Shown here: positions 7,402 through 14,761 of the stretch, piece after piece
Layout: each line of letters begins with the position of its first letter
Numbering within the stretch: the first letter of the stretch is position 1
Origin: JAZFSZ01 sp036446455
GTDB taxonomy: Bacteria > Pseudomonadota > Gammaproteobacteria > Acidiferrobacterales > JAJDNE01
DNA: 17,139 bases
Direction of reading: 5' to 3'
Assembly (NCBI GenBank): GCA_036446455.1
Contig: JAZFSZ010000145.1
Coordinates: 1-17,139 of the forward strand
The notes under the pieces: generated by a model
Told to the model about the DNA's origin: nothing
Seen by the model: the letters and a program-made list of their open reading frames with translations, nothing else
Database searches by the model: none
Translations under genes and position numbers: made by a program

Positions 7402-8112
7402 CTACTTGGCGCGCATGTCTTGAACGCTATATAGCTCATACCCTTGCGGCAAGTTAAATAAATTCTTATCGACCTTTTCGCCGGTTTTGTAGTCCACCAT
7501 TTGCCTTGATCGCCCCATGTAGTCGCTGGCATGCACCGGGAATCCAAATTTCAGAAAACGCGTTGGGTCAAATACGTTGTTTACGCGATCACAATCCGAC
7601 GCGGTTTGTAGCGGCATGGCCAGCATAAAATCGGCATGTTCTACAGACAGCGTTTCCTGAAACTCGATCATCGCCTTGACTGCCTTGGGTAAAAGACCTT
7701 TGGCGGCAAACAGGTCGTAACACTGTTTGTTATTGGTATAAAGACGCAAGTGGGTAACGGGTTGGTTGGCGACGGGCGGCACCGAATCCTTCAATGTCTC
7801 AACCCTGTTCTTGAGGGCTTCTGGCATGGTCAGGGACAGCTTGCGCCACTTGATTACCAGCGTACGCTTGTCGAACGAATTGGTGCTGTAGATCACGCGC
7901 TTTTTGCGATCAAGCAGGACAAAATCAGTGCTGCCTTCTCCATCATCGATGCGCAGGTATTCTGGCGTAACGATCACGCGAGAGCGATATTTCTCGCTGC
8001 CAGACTCCTGCTCCTCAAAATAAATCACGATTGCATCGCCACCGGAAGAACACGCAGCCGAAAATATTACGGCCGATACCAACACACATCCAAATATTGC
8101 TTTCATAAACAT
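7402..8112 (-). CDS. putative lipoprotein of unknown function
   Basis: I do not recognise this family. The 236-residue product begins with a short charged end and a hydrophobic segment (residues 4-20) ending at FSAAC, so Cys21 is a likely lipidation site; the Ser at -3 is not the preferred Leu/Val/Ile, which makes the lipobox imperfect. The rest has no transmembrane segment and looks soluble, with an early strand-rich stretch (VIVTPEYLRIDDGEG) and a later part with two Cys (about 130 and 173). A membrane-anchored periplasmic protein is the best guess. It starts 19 bases after the glycerate kinase stop on the same strand, with GAG 7 bases before the ATG, so it is probably the last gene of the metZ operon. 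A second ATG at 8106 is an alternative start. Confidence 0.8.
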   Translation of the reverse strand: MFMKAIFGCVLVSAVIFSAACSSGGDAIVIYFEEQESGSEKYRSRVIVTPEYLRIDDGEGSTDFVLLDRKKRVIYSTNSFDKRTLVIKWRKLSLTMPEALKNRVETLKDSVPPVANQPVTHLRLYTNNKQCYDLFAAKGLLPKAVKAMIEFQETLSVEHADFMLAMPLQTASDCDRVNNVFDPTRFLKFGFPVHASDYMGRSRQMVDYKTGEKVDKNLFNLPQGYELYSVQDMRAK

Positions 8113-8131
8113 TGAATCACTCAGTCTCTTT

Positions 8132-9346
8132 CTAGACAGTTATTCCAATTACCAGATCCATCACGTTGGTCCCGGTCGGTCCGGTCGCAATGAGATCACC
8201 GCTGGCCTCCAGAAACGGTCCGGCATTGGCCGATGCCAGCGCCCGCTGTGCATTATAGCCTACGGCCTCGCCTCGTTGCACGGTGCCACTATCGACCAGT
8301 GCACCGGCGTCGTTTCCCGGACCGTCACTCCCGTCGGTGCCAACGGCCAGCAAGTATTTATCAGCCGCGCCGTCCAACGCAATTGCCGCCGCCAGCGCGA
8401 GACTCTGGTTGCGCCCGCCACGTCCCGGTTGCGGTGGCAATCGCACGGTGGTTTCGCCACCCCACACGTTCACCTGGCCGGGTGTTGACGTCTTCAGCAC
8501 GCCAGCAAGTCGCGGCCCAACGAGCAGGACGTCACCCGTTAAAAGTGGATCATGCAGCTGTACCTCGTAGCCCTCCGACCGGGCAGCGTTTGCCGCCGCC
8601 AAACGTGCATCTTCTATGGTCGCGATCACTTCTGTCTGCACATGATCGAAGCCCGCAGAGGGCGCCGCATCCGGTGTCCGCTTAATCATATCAAGAACCC
8701 GATCGGGCAAGCTGTCTGGAGGCTCAAAACCACCTGACATTACCAGTGGTCCCGAACCAATACTGCGTGGGTCGTTACCCGGTACATCCGATATGGTCAA
8801 ACAGACAACGGCGTGTGGCGCCAGGGTCTGGGCAAGCCTGCCTGCTTTTATCATTGATAGTCGCTTGCGCAATTCGTTGGCACTGACGATATCCGTAGCA
8901 CTGCCCAGAATCCATTCATTTAACTGACGCAAGTGAGCTAGCTCAACACCGGGTACCAGCACTTCTACCAGGCTGGAGGCGCCACCGGATAACAGAAACA
9001 GTACTTCGTTTTTCCGGGGTATTCTGTCGATAAATGCCAACAACGCACCACCGGCGTCAAGGCTGGCCTGATCGGGCAAGGGATGGCCGGCAGTCAGCAC
9101 CGGCCAGGGCAATGACCGTTCGTACCCATGTTTGGTGACAACGAAACCCGCTTCAATCTGTTCACCCAGTCCGTCATGCGCTCCTTGCGCCATGGCGACG
9201 GCAGCCTTGCCGATGGCGATGAGTGACACGGGGCCATGAAAGGACCGTCTGCCGACCGCGGCCCTGGCACACCGACGCCCGCCCACCACATCGAGCGCGG
9301 TATTGAACCAACGCAACAACAATTCGCGCGGATCAGTAGATGGCAT
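8132..9346 (-). CDS. gckA: glycerate 2-kinase, MOFRL/GckA (TtuD) family
   Basis: This family phosphorylates D-glycerate with ATP to 2-phosphoglycerate, linking glyoxylate or hydroxypyruvate metabolism to glycolysis. The 404-residue protein has the DUF4147-type N-terminal domain, with SLIAIGKAAVAMAQGA near residue 40, HPLPDQASLDAG and the glycine-rich LLSGGASSLVEVLVPG, and the C-terminal MOFRL domain with NVWGGETTV, GRGGRNQSLALA and GTDGSDGPGNDAGALVD. The likely start is the ATG at 9346 (MPSTDPRELLLRWF), which overlaps the end of metZ by 14 bases; a TTG one codon upstream is less likely. The overlap makes co-transcription and coupled translation with metZ very probable, and so control by the SAM riboswitch. 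The symbol ttuD is also used for homologues; the true substrate is inferred from family only. Confidence 0.88.
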   Translation of the reverse strand: MPSTDPRELLLRWFNTALDVVGGRRCARAAVGRRSFHGPVSLIAIGKAAVAMAQGAHDGLGEQIEAGFVVTKHGYERSLPWPVLTAGHPLPDQASLDAGGALLAFIDRIPRKNEVLFLLSGGASSLVEVLVPGVELAHLRQLNEWILGSATDIVSANELRKRLSMIKAGRLAQTLAPHAVVCLTISDVPGNDPRSIGSGPLVMSGGFEPPDSLPDRVLDMIKRTPDAAPSAGFDHVQTEVIATIEDARLAAANAARSEGYEVQLHDPLLTGDVLLVGPRLAGVLKTSTPGQVNVWGGETTVRLPPQPGRGGRNQSLALAAAIALDGAADKYLLAVGTDGSDGPGNDAGALVDSGTVQRGEAVGYNAQRALASANAGPFLEASGDLIATGPTGTNVMDLVIGITV

Positions 9347-10526
9347 CAAAGCCGTATTGCAAATCCCGCTTCAGGTCTTCCACGTCCTCCAGACCCACGG
9401 CCACACGAATAAGGTTGTCACCAATGCCCGCCTCTGCCCGTTGTTCCGGTGTCAGCCTGCCATGGGTCGTGGTCGCCGGATGGGTGATGGTGGATTTGGC
9501 GTCACCGAGATTGGCGGTAATGGATATCAATCGGGTAGCATCAATGAAGGCCCAGGCGTGCTCCTGCTCGCCCTTGATCTCAAACGCCAGCAGTCCGCCA
9601 AAATCGGATTGCTGCTCCGACGCCAGTGTATGTTGCGGGTGTGACGCCAATCCCGGGTAGTACACCTTCTCCACCAGCGGTTGGTCTTCCAGCCAGCGGG
9701 CCAGTACCAGCGCGCTGTCACTGTGAGCTTTCATTCGCAGTAACAGGGTTTCCAACCCTTTGAGAAATACCCAGGCATTGAATGGGCTGAGGCTGGGACC
9801 CGCCGTGCGCAAGAAGCCATATACTTCCTTGCCTACCAGCGCTTCGCTGCCAACGACCGCGCCGCCCAGACAACGGCCCTGACCATCGATATATTTGGTG
9901 GCAGACAAAATGGATATATCGGCGCCCAACACCAACGGTTTCTGCAAAACCGGCGTACACAAGGTATTGTCCACAACCAACAGGCAGTCGTGCTTGTGCG
10001 CCAGATCGGCAAGCGCAGGGATATCGGCAATCTCTGACAGCGGATTCGATGGCGTCTCCAGAAACAGCAAACGTGTCTCGGATCTGATCGCATTTTCCCA
10101 TGCGGCGATATCCGTTAACGGTACCGAAGTGGTATCGACACCGAACTTGCCAAGGAAATTGTTGAACAACAGCGTAGTGGTACCAAAGATACCCTGGGAA
10201 GCAACAATATGGTCGCCGGCCTTCAGTAACGCCATGCAGGTCGCGAGGATGGCAACCATACCTGAAGACGTTGCGACACAAGACTCACCGCCTTCCATGG
10301 ACGCGAGTCGCTGTTCGAAAGTTCGCACAGTGGGGTTGGTAAACCGGGAATATATATTACCTGGTTCATCGCCCTTGAAGCGCGCCGCAGCTTGGGCTGC
10401 CGATTCAAATACATAACTTGAGGTGGGGAAGATAGCCTCGCTTTGTTCGCCTTCCGCCGTTCTCGTGTGACCGGCGCGAACGGCCTGGGTAGCGAGCCCC
10501 CATTGGCTAGAGTCATTGCTGGACAT
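9333..10526 (-). CDS. metZ: O-succinylhomoserine sulfhydrylase
   Basis: MetZ is a PLP enzyme that makes homocysteine directly from O-succinylhomoserine and sulfide, bypassing cystathionine. The 397 residues show the Cys/Met-metabolism fold: TQAVRAGH near the start, YSRFTNPTV (59-67), SSGMVAI, FLETPSNPL, VVDNTLCTP with the cofactor Asp186, and SATKYIDGQGR with the PLP lysine Lys211. The end is typical, with RVAVGLEDVEDL. Cystathionine gamma-synthase and beta-lyase are relatives, but the N-terminus, the lack of a separate partner and the position downstream of purF fit MetZ as in pseudomonads. The ATG at 10526 has TAGGAG upstream. A promoter, SAM-II-like riboswitch and terminator (10572-10725) precede it, so methionine/SAM repression is expected. 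Confidence 0.93.
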   Translation of the reverse strand: MSSNDSSQWGLATQAVRAGHTRTAEGEQSEAIFPTSSYVFESAAQAAARFKGDEPGNIYSRFTNPTVRTFEQRLASMEGGESCVATSSGMVAILATCMALLKAGDHIVASQGIFGTTTLLFNNFLGKFGVDTTSVPLTDIAAWENAIRSETRLLFLETPSNPLSEIADIPALADLAHKHDCLLVVDNTLCTPVLQKPLVLGADISILSATKYIDGQGRCLGGAVVGSEALVGKEVYGFLRTAGPSLSPFNAWVFLKGLETLLLRMKAHSDSALVLARWLEDQPLVEKVYYPGLASHPQHTLASEQQSDFGGLLAFEIKGEQEHAWAFIDATRLISITANLGDAKSTITHPATTTHGRLTPEQRAEAGIGDNLIRVAVGLEDVEDLKRDLQYGFDAIY

Positions 10527-10571
10527 TTTCGCATCTCCTATCCGCTAATCATGACATGAACAGCAGGCACG

Positions 10572-10618
10572 AAAAAACCCGCTGTTCATAATCTGTAAAG
10601 ATACGACCAAAGCGGGTT
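10572..10618 (-). terminator. intrinsic terminator between the SAM riboswitch and metZ
   Basis: On the minus strand AACCCGCT (10618-10611) pairs with AGCGGGTT (10583-10576), an 8-bp stem whose 3' arm runs into six T residues (10577-10572). The 27-base loop holds a smaller ATCT/AGAT hairpin (10602-10591). It lies about 14 bases after the riboswitch and 45 bases before metZ. Because it is downstream of the aptamer and of the likely promoter, it is probably the expression platform rather than only the end of purF. Confidence 0.8.
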
Positions 10619-10632
10619 GGCTGGTGAGCTCT

Positions 10633-10690
10633 CGCTTTAGCTGCATTTATTTTTGGCGCCCGCAAGCTGATTTCTCAAATCGGCGCCATT
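10633..10690 (-). ncRNA. SAM-II-type (SAM_alpha) S-adenosylmethionine riboswitch
   Basis: On the minus strand a 7-bp stem P1 is formed by TGGCGCC (10688-10682) and GGCGCCA (10660-10654). Its loop begins GATTT and ends with TTGCG. After P1 come ATAAAT, GCAGCTAAA and GCG (10650-10633). This is the SAM-II layout as I remember it: P1, GAUUU, UUGC, AUAAAU, GCUAAA. The loop GCTT (10667-10664) can pair with AAGC (10637-10634) after the conserved GCTA, replacing the known SAM-II pseudoknot pairs by compensating bases. The loop is 21 bases, a few longer than in the first metX example. Its place before metZ, a methionine gene, supports the call. SAM binding should lock AAGC in the pseudoknot. Confidence 0.85.
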
Positions 10691-10696
10691 GGCTTA

Positions 10697-10725
10697 ACCC
10701 TAAAGGACAGGTTCCAGGCTGTCAA
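10697..10725 (-). promoter_or_regulatory. promoter of the metZ operon
   Basis: On the minus strand a perfect -35 TTGACA (10725-10720) is followed after 17 bases by TAGGGT (10702-10697), which keeps the T, A and final T of a -10. The predicted transcript start, about 10690, is just 5' of stem P1 of the riboswitch, the spacing expected of a dedicated riboswitch promoter. The -10 is imperfect. Confidence 0.55.
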
Positions 10726-10754
10726 TATGGTAACAAAAAAGGTCGGTCGGGCGG

Positions 10755-12269
10755 CTATTGTGGATAGGTATGCGGTTCAGTAAACGCCAGATCATTCCTG
10801 GTATTTCTGGTTTTTGCTCCATCGGAGCGACGCGCCTCAACGCGATCAAGGTAGTCGCGATGCACGTCTCCGGTAGGATAAATACCGTCAAAACAGGAGG
10901 CGTCAAATTCGGTAATACTGCTATTGCCTTCACGCGCCGCTTCGATCAGGTCTTTCAGATCCTGATAGATCAGCGCATCAGCACCAATCTCGGCGGCAAT
11001 CTCCTGAACGGTGCGGCCGTTGGCGATGAGTTCATGCACCGACGGCATGTCGATACCATAGACATTGGGATAACGCACCGGCGGTGCTGCCGACGCAAAG
11101 TAGACTTTCCTGGCGCCAGCTTCACGTGCCATCTGGATGATCTGCTTGGATGTGGTGCCACGGACAATAGAGTCATCCACCAGCAATACACTTTTGCCCC
11201 TGAACTCCAGATCGATGGCGTTCAGTTTCTGCCGTACCGACTTCTTGCGCTCTGCCTGACCGGGCATAATGAAGGTGCGACCGATGTAGCGATTCTTGAT
11301 GAAACCCTCACGGTATTTCAGACCAAGCTCATAGGCCATTTGCAGTGCAGCCGTGCGGCTGGTGTCGGGAATGGGAATCACCACATCGATTTCCTTGTCG
11401 GCCCATTCGCGTTTAATTTTAGCTGCCAGCTTTTCGCCCATGCGCAAGCGGGTCTTGTGCACCGCGATGCCGTCAATCATGGAATCGGGTCGCGCCATAT
11501 AGACATATTCAAAAATGCAGGGAACATGCCGGGAATTGGGCGCACAGTTTTTGGTGCTGACGTGGCCATCAACGTCGATAAACATGGCCTCCCCGGGTTG
11601 AATATCACGCACCAGTTTGAAGCCCAACACATCGAGCGCCACACTTTCTGAAGCAATCATGTGCTCGGTCCCCTGATCGGTTTCACGGCGACCGTAAACC
11701 AGCGGGCGAATGCCGAGGGGATCACGGATTGCCAGAATTCCGGTACCCATGATCAGGGCGGTGACGGCATAGGCACCGCGACAACGGCGATGCACACCCT
11801 CAACCGCACGAAATATGTCATCCGCCGTGGGCCGTAATTTTCCCTGTTCCGCCAGTTCATGGGCAAGCACATTCAGCAGAACTTCGGAGTCGGATTCGGT
11901 ATTGATATGACGCAGGTCCTCGCGAAAGATTTCTTCTTTCAGCTCATCGACGTTGGTGAGATTGCCGTTGTGGCCCAGTGCCAAACCAAATGGCGAATTG
12001 ACGTAGAACGGCTGCGCTTCGGCGGCGGAATCGCAGCCAGCGGTAGGGTAGCGCACGTGGCCGATGCCCATGTGGCCTTTCAGATTCAGCATGTGCTCGA
12101 CACTAAACACGTCGCGCACCAGGCCATTATCCTTGCGCAGATAAACCTTGTCACCGTCGCTGGTGAGAATACCGGCGGCGTCCTGCCCGCGGTGTTGCAA
12201 CACTGTCAGGCCTTCATAAATTAACTGGTTGACCGGGCCAGTAGCCAGGATACCGATAATGCCGCACAT
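10755..12269 (-). CDS. purF: amidophosphoribosyltransferase
   Basis: PurF makes 5-phosphoribosylamine from PRPP and glutamine, the committing step of purine synthesis, in the cytosol. The 504 residues match E. coli PurF. The N-terminal glutaminase (Ntn hydrolase) domain begins MCGIIGILA; its Cys2 becomes the N-terminal nucleophile after Met removal, so the ATG at 12269 must be the start, with GAGGA upstream. An in-frame TTG at 12278 would bury the Cys and is rejected. LQHRGQDAAGI, HVRYPTAG and GHNGNLTN are glutaminase motifs. The phosphoribosyltransferase domain carries the PRPP loop VLLVDDSIVRGTT near residues 361-373. cvpA lies 51 bases upstream, as in many proteobacteria. No PurR-like operator is seen. 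Confidence 0.98.
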   Translation of the reverse strand: MCGIIGILATGPVNQLIYEGLTVLQHRGQDAAGILTSDGDKVYLRKDNGLVRDVFSVEHMLNLKGHMGIGHVRYPTAGCDSAAEAQPFYVNSPFGLALGHNGNLTNVDELKEEIFREDLRHINTESDSEVLLNVLAHELAEQGKLRPTADDIFRAVEGVHRRCRGAYAVTALIMGTGILAIRDPLGIRPLVYGRRETDQGTEHMIASESVALDVLGFKLVRDIQPGEAMFIDVDGHVSTKNCAPNSRHVPCIFEYVYMARPDSMIDGIAVHKTRLRMGEKLAAKIKREWADKEIDVVIPIPDTSRTAALQMAYELGLKYREGFIKNRYIGRTFIMPGQAERKKSVRQKLNAIDLEFRGKSVLLVDDSIVRGTTSKQIIQMAREAGARKVYFASAAPPVRYPNVYGIDMPSVHELIANGRTVQEIAAEIGADALIYQDLKDLIEAAREGNSSITEFDASCFDGIYPTGDVHRDYLDRVEARRSDGAKTRNTRNDLAFTEPHTYPQ

Positions 12270-12320
12270 GATCTTCAATCCTCAGACAATCGTCAGGGGC
12301 GGGACCGTCCACGAGAATAC

Positions 12321-12815
12321 CTAATTATAGCGGATATGCCTCGCAACATCCCTGGGTAAATATCTGCTTATCGCGGTTGCCAGATTCGCCAGAGTCGGGG
12401 CAAACAAAGAGTCTGTCCACCATTTCTTGGCTGGCGCTGGCGTTAACCCGATAAGGAGCACTGCAATCATAATGATAAATATGCCTTTGGTAGCCCCGAT
12501 CACTCCACCGAGGATATAGTTAGGAATCTTCAGCCAGTGTCGCGCTACCAGTACATTGTGAAGCAAATAAATGGCAACGGTGCTACCGATAAACAAGACC
12601 AGAAACAGGGTTATGAAACCCACTACCAGTCGAACCGTGGCATCATCGATGCTGGAACGAAACAGATCAGCCACATTGTCGGCAAAAACCCAGGACAATC
12701 CGCCAGCTAGCAACCACTTGCCCAGCGACAGTATTTCACGCACCAGGCCGGCCCGAACACCCATGGAAGTGTAAAAAAAGAATATGACCGCGACGATAAT
12801 ATCAAGAATATTCAT
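12321..12815 (-). CDS. cvpA: CvpA family inner-membrane protein
   Basis: CvpA is a small inner-membrane protein first linked to colicin V production; its molecular role is not settled. The 164 residues match E. coli CvpA (162). Four hydrophobic segments lie near residues 3-20, 29-46, 61-86 and 101-124. The conserved N-terminus (MNILDIIVAVIFFFYTSMGVR, with GLVREILSLGKW after it) and the GGVIGATKG motif before the last segment are typical. The ATG at 12815 fits the family, but no clear ribosome binding site is visible. It sits between dedD and purF, 52 and 51 bases away, the normal gammaproteobacterial order. Confidence 0.95.
   Translation of the reverse strand: MNILDIIVAVIFFFYTSMGVRAGLVREILSLGKWLLAGGLSWVFADNVADLFRSSIDDATVRLVVGFITLFLVLFIGSTVAIYLLHNVLVARHWLKIPNYILGGVIGATKGIFIIMIAVLLIGLTPAPAKKWWTDSLFAPTLANLATAISRYLPRDVARHIRYN
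12324..12329 (-). promoter_or_regulatory. possible -10 element of an internal purF promoter
   Basis: A perfect TATAAT on the minus strand overlaps the last codons of cvpA, 54 bases before the purF ATG. No good -35 lies 16-18 bases upstream (GGGATG at 17), and there is no extended -10 TG. It may be chance. Confidence 0.2.
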
Positions 12816-12867
12816 GAATTAATGATGCAGCACAGGCATCGCTACAACAACCTGCTTGCCCTGCGGG

Positions 12868-13488
12868 CTATTTCTGCGCCAGTACAACTCCCTTGATTCC
12901 GTTTTTCTTGTTAATACGATCTCGTGCGGTAGCGGCACTTTTCCAGCTTGGATAAGGTCCAACGCGCACACGCACAGCACGCCCACCTTTAATCGCGATT
13001 ACCTTCGTCACCACCCGATACTTCTGTAACTTCAGTTTCTTGCTCAGGCGACGGGCATTGGCGGGGTCGGAAAAAGTCCCTACCTGTACCATCCATTGTT
13101 TGCTGCCGGCGCTGGCAATTTTTCTGGTCGGCGAGCTTGTTTTCTTTAGCGGTGTGGCCCTGGCTACGGCCGGTTTAACCGGCGCTGGCTGTTCTGTTTG
13201 GGCCGGCGCATCTGCAGGTAGCTTTATCAGTTGCTTAGGCGCCAGCGGATTGGCGACCACTTTTGTCTTTACCGGCAACGGCGCACGCGCAACCGGCGTG
13301 GGCACCGGCATCACCACTACGCGGGTAGCCGGCGCCACCGCAACAGCCTTGTCCCCAGAATCGACGCGTTGAGGCTGTTCCTGCAGCACCACAGAGAACA
13401 AAATAAATCCGAGAGCCACAAGGACAATGGCACCGAGAATACGGTGCCTGGGCTCAAAATCGGTCTCGGTTCCTTGTTGACGGGGCAT
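12868..13488 (-). CDS. dedD: SPOR-domain inner-membrane protein, DedD-like
   Basis: DedD-like proteins are bitopic membrane proteins whose SPOR domain binds denuded septal peptidoglycan, placing them at the division site. The 206-residue protein has a short cytoplasmic N-terminus, one membrane segment near residues 18-36 (ILGAIVLVALGFILFSVVL), a Pro/Ala/Val-rich periplasmic linker of about 90 residues, and a C-terminal SPOR domain at about 130-205 (QWMVQVGTFSDPANARRLSKK, later VRVRVGPYPSWKSA). The order folC-SPOR protein-cvpA-purF is the usual place of dedD. The ATG at 13488 follows the folC stop by 10 bases; only a weak GAAG precedes it. The linker sequence is not conserved between species, so the name rests on architecture and neighbours. 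Confidence 0.9.
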   Translation of the reverse strand: MPRQQGTETDFEPRHRILGAIVLVALGFILFSVVLQEQPQRVDSGDKAVAVAPATRVVVMPVPTPVARAPLPVKTKVVANPLAPKQLIKLPADAPAQTEQPAPVKPAVARATPLKKTSSPTRKIASAGSKQWMVQVGTFSDPANARRLSKKLKLQKYRVVTKVIAIKGGRAVRVRVGPYPSWKSAATARDRINKKNGIKGVVLAQK

Positions 13489-13498
13489 GAATTCGTCT

Positions 13499-14761
13499 TC
13501 AGATAAGTTGCTGCATTATAGCACCGACACCGACAAAAGAACCAAAAACCAGGATGCGGTCTGCTGGCCTGGCAGTCGTCTGCGCCGCCGATAGCGCTGA
13601 CTCGATGTTGGTGAAACTCTCTACCACCGTCTGCGAATCAAGCTGCTTTAGAATATCGGCCAGATCGTCCGCCTTTGCCCCCCGCGGTGGTGGCAAATCG
13701 GTAACGTGCCAGATGTCTACCGTGTTCAACAGTGGGCTCAGGCAATCTGCCAGCGCCTTGTCTGCCATCATGCCGACAACAGCGATAGTTTTGCCATCAA
13801 TGTCATCGCCTGCAAGCAACTCGGCCAGCGCACGCGTGGCTTCGGGATTGTGAGCAACATCCAGCAGAATCTGCGGTGACACCGAGACCTGCTGGTAGCG
13901 ACCTGGCAGGGTAACCTGCCGTAAACCCTGGCTCATTGCTTTCGCTGTCACCGGCAGCCTGTCTTCAAGACAGCGCACGGCCATCAATGCGGTCGCTGCA
14001 TTGTTCCGCTGGAATTTTCCTTGCAATCGGGGTGGCGGTAACTCCTCAATGCTTCCGGCTGAACTGGTAAAACGGCAACAGTCGCCATCACAGTCAAACG
14101 CAAAATCCAGGCCGTGCAAATAGAAACGGTTATTAAGATCATTCGCGATCTTGCACAGGCTCTGAGGTGGTTCGGCATCCCCGCATACCACCGGCCGGCC
14201 GGCACGAAAGATACCGGCTTTCTCGAAGCCGATCGATTCCCGGTCGTCACCCAGCCACTCGCGATGGTCGATACCCACACTGGTAACCACGGCAACATCA
14301 CTGTCAAAGGCGTTTACTGCATCGAGTCGCCCACCCAAACCCACTTCAAGAATCGCCACGTCGATATTGTGACGCTGAAAGATATCGATGGCCGCCAGGG
14401 TACCGTACTCAAAATAGGTAAGAGCAACACCCTCACAAGCCGCATCCACACGCTCAAAGCTCGCAACCAGTGTTTCATCCGCTACGCTGACACCGTCGAG
14501 CCGAACGCGCTCACGGTAATGCATCAAATGGGGTGAGGTATATGCAGCGACGGAATAACCATCGGCGAGATAAACCGATTCCAGCATGGCCACTACAGAT
14601 CCTTTACCATTGGTACCGCCGACGGTAATGACCGGAAACGGGATGGACACTAATCCCATGCGCCTTTGTACCTGACGCAAACGATCCAGACCCAGTTCGA
14701 TATTGGCGGGGTGTCGGCTCTCAATAACGTCGAGCCATTCGGATAATGATTTCTGTTTCAG
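13499..14761 (-). CDS. folC: bifunctional dihydrofolate synthase / folylpolyglutamate synthase, probable CTG start
   Basis: FolC adds L-glutamate to dihydropteroate and then to folates, using ATP, in the cytosol. The P-loop reads VGGTNGKGSV (47-56), followed by YTSPHLMHYRERVR, TYFEYGTLAA, ILEVGLGGRLDAVN and FEKAGIFR; the C-terminal ligase domain has LDVAHNPEATR. Starting at the TTG at 14680 would remove the conserved N-terminal helix. The same frame stays open further upstream and encodes KQKSLSEWLDVIESRHPAN and IELGLDRLRQV, the normal FolC N-terminus. The only plausible start before it is a CTG at 14761, overlapping the accD stop as CTGA, with GGAAG 4 bases upstream. This gives 420 residues, as expected for FolC. 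No ATG or GTG is available there, so CTG is inferred, not proven. Confidence 0.9.
   Translation of the reverse strand: MKQKSLSEWLDVIESRHPANIELGLDRLRQVQRRMGLVSIPFPVITVGGTNGKGSVVAMLESVYLADGYSVAAYTSPHLMHYRERVRLDGVSVADETLVASFERVDAACEGVALTYFEYGTLAAIDIFQRHNIDVAILEVGLGGRLDAVNAFDSDVAVVTSVGIDHREWLGDDRESIGFEKAGIFRAGRPVVCGDAEPPQSLCKIANDLNNRFYLHGLDFAFDCDGDCCRFTSSAGSIEELPPPRLQGKFQRNNAATALMAVRCLEDRLPVTAKAMSQGLRQVTLPGRYQQVSVSPQILLDVAHNPEATRALAELLAGDDIDGKTIAVVGMMADKALADCLSPLLNTVDIWHVTDLPPPRGAKADDLADILKQLDSQTVVESFTNIESALSAAQTTARPADRILVFGSFVGVGAIMQQLI

Noticed and set aside
10223..10534. A 103-residue frame starting MRKCPAM that overlaps the metZ start
   Set aside because: It shares the metZ ribosome binding site by accident and is a frame shadow of the clearly conserved MetZ N-terminus.
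12842..12870. GCCC/GGGC hairpin overlapping the dedD stop codon
   Set aside because: It has a 4-bp stem and no T-run, and cvpA follows closely in a conserved operon, so a terminator is unlikely.
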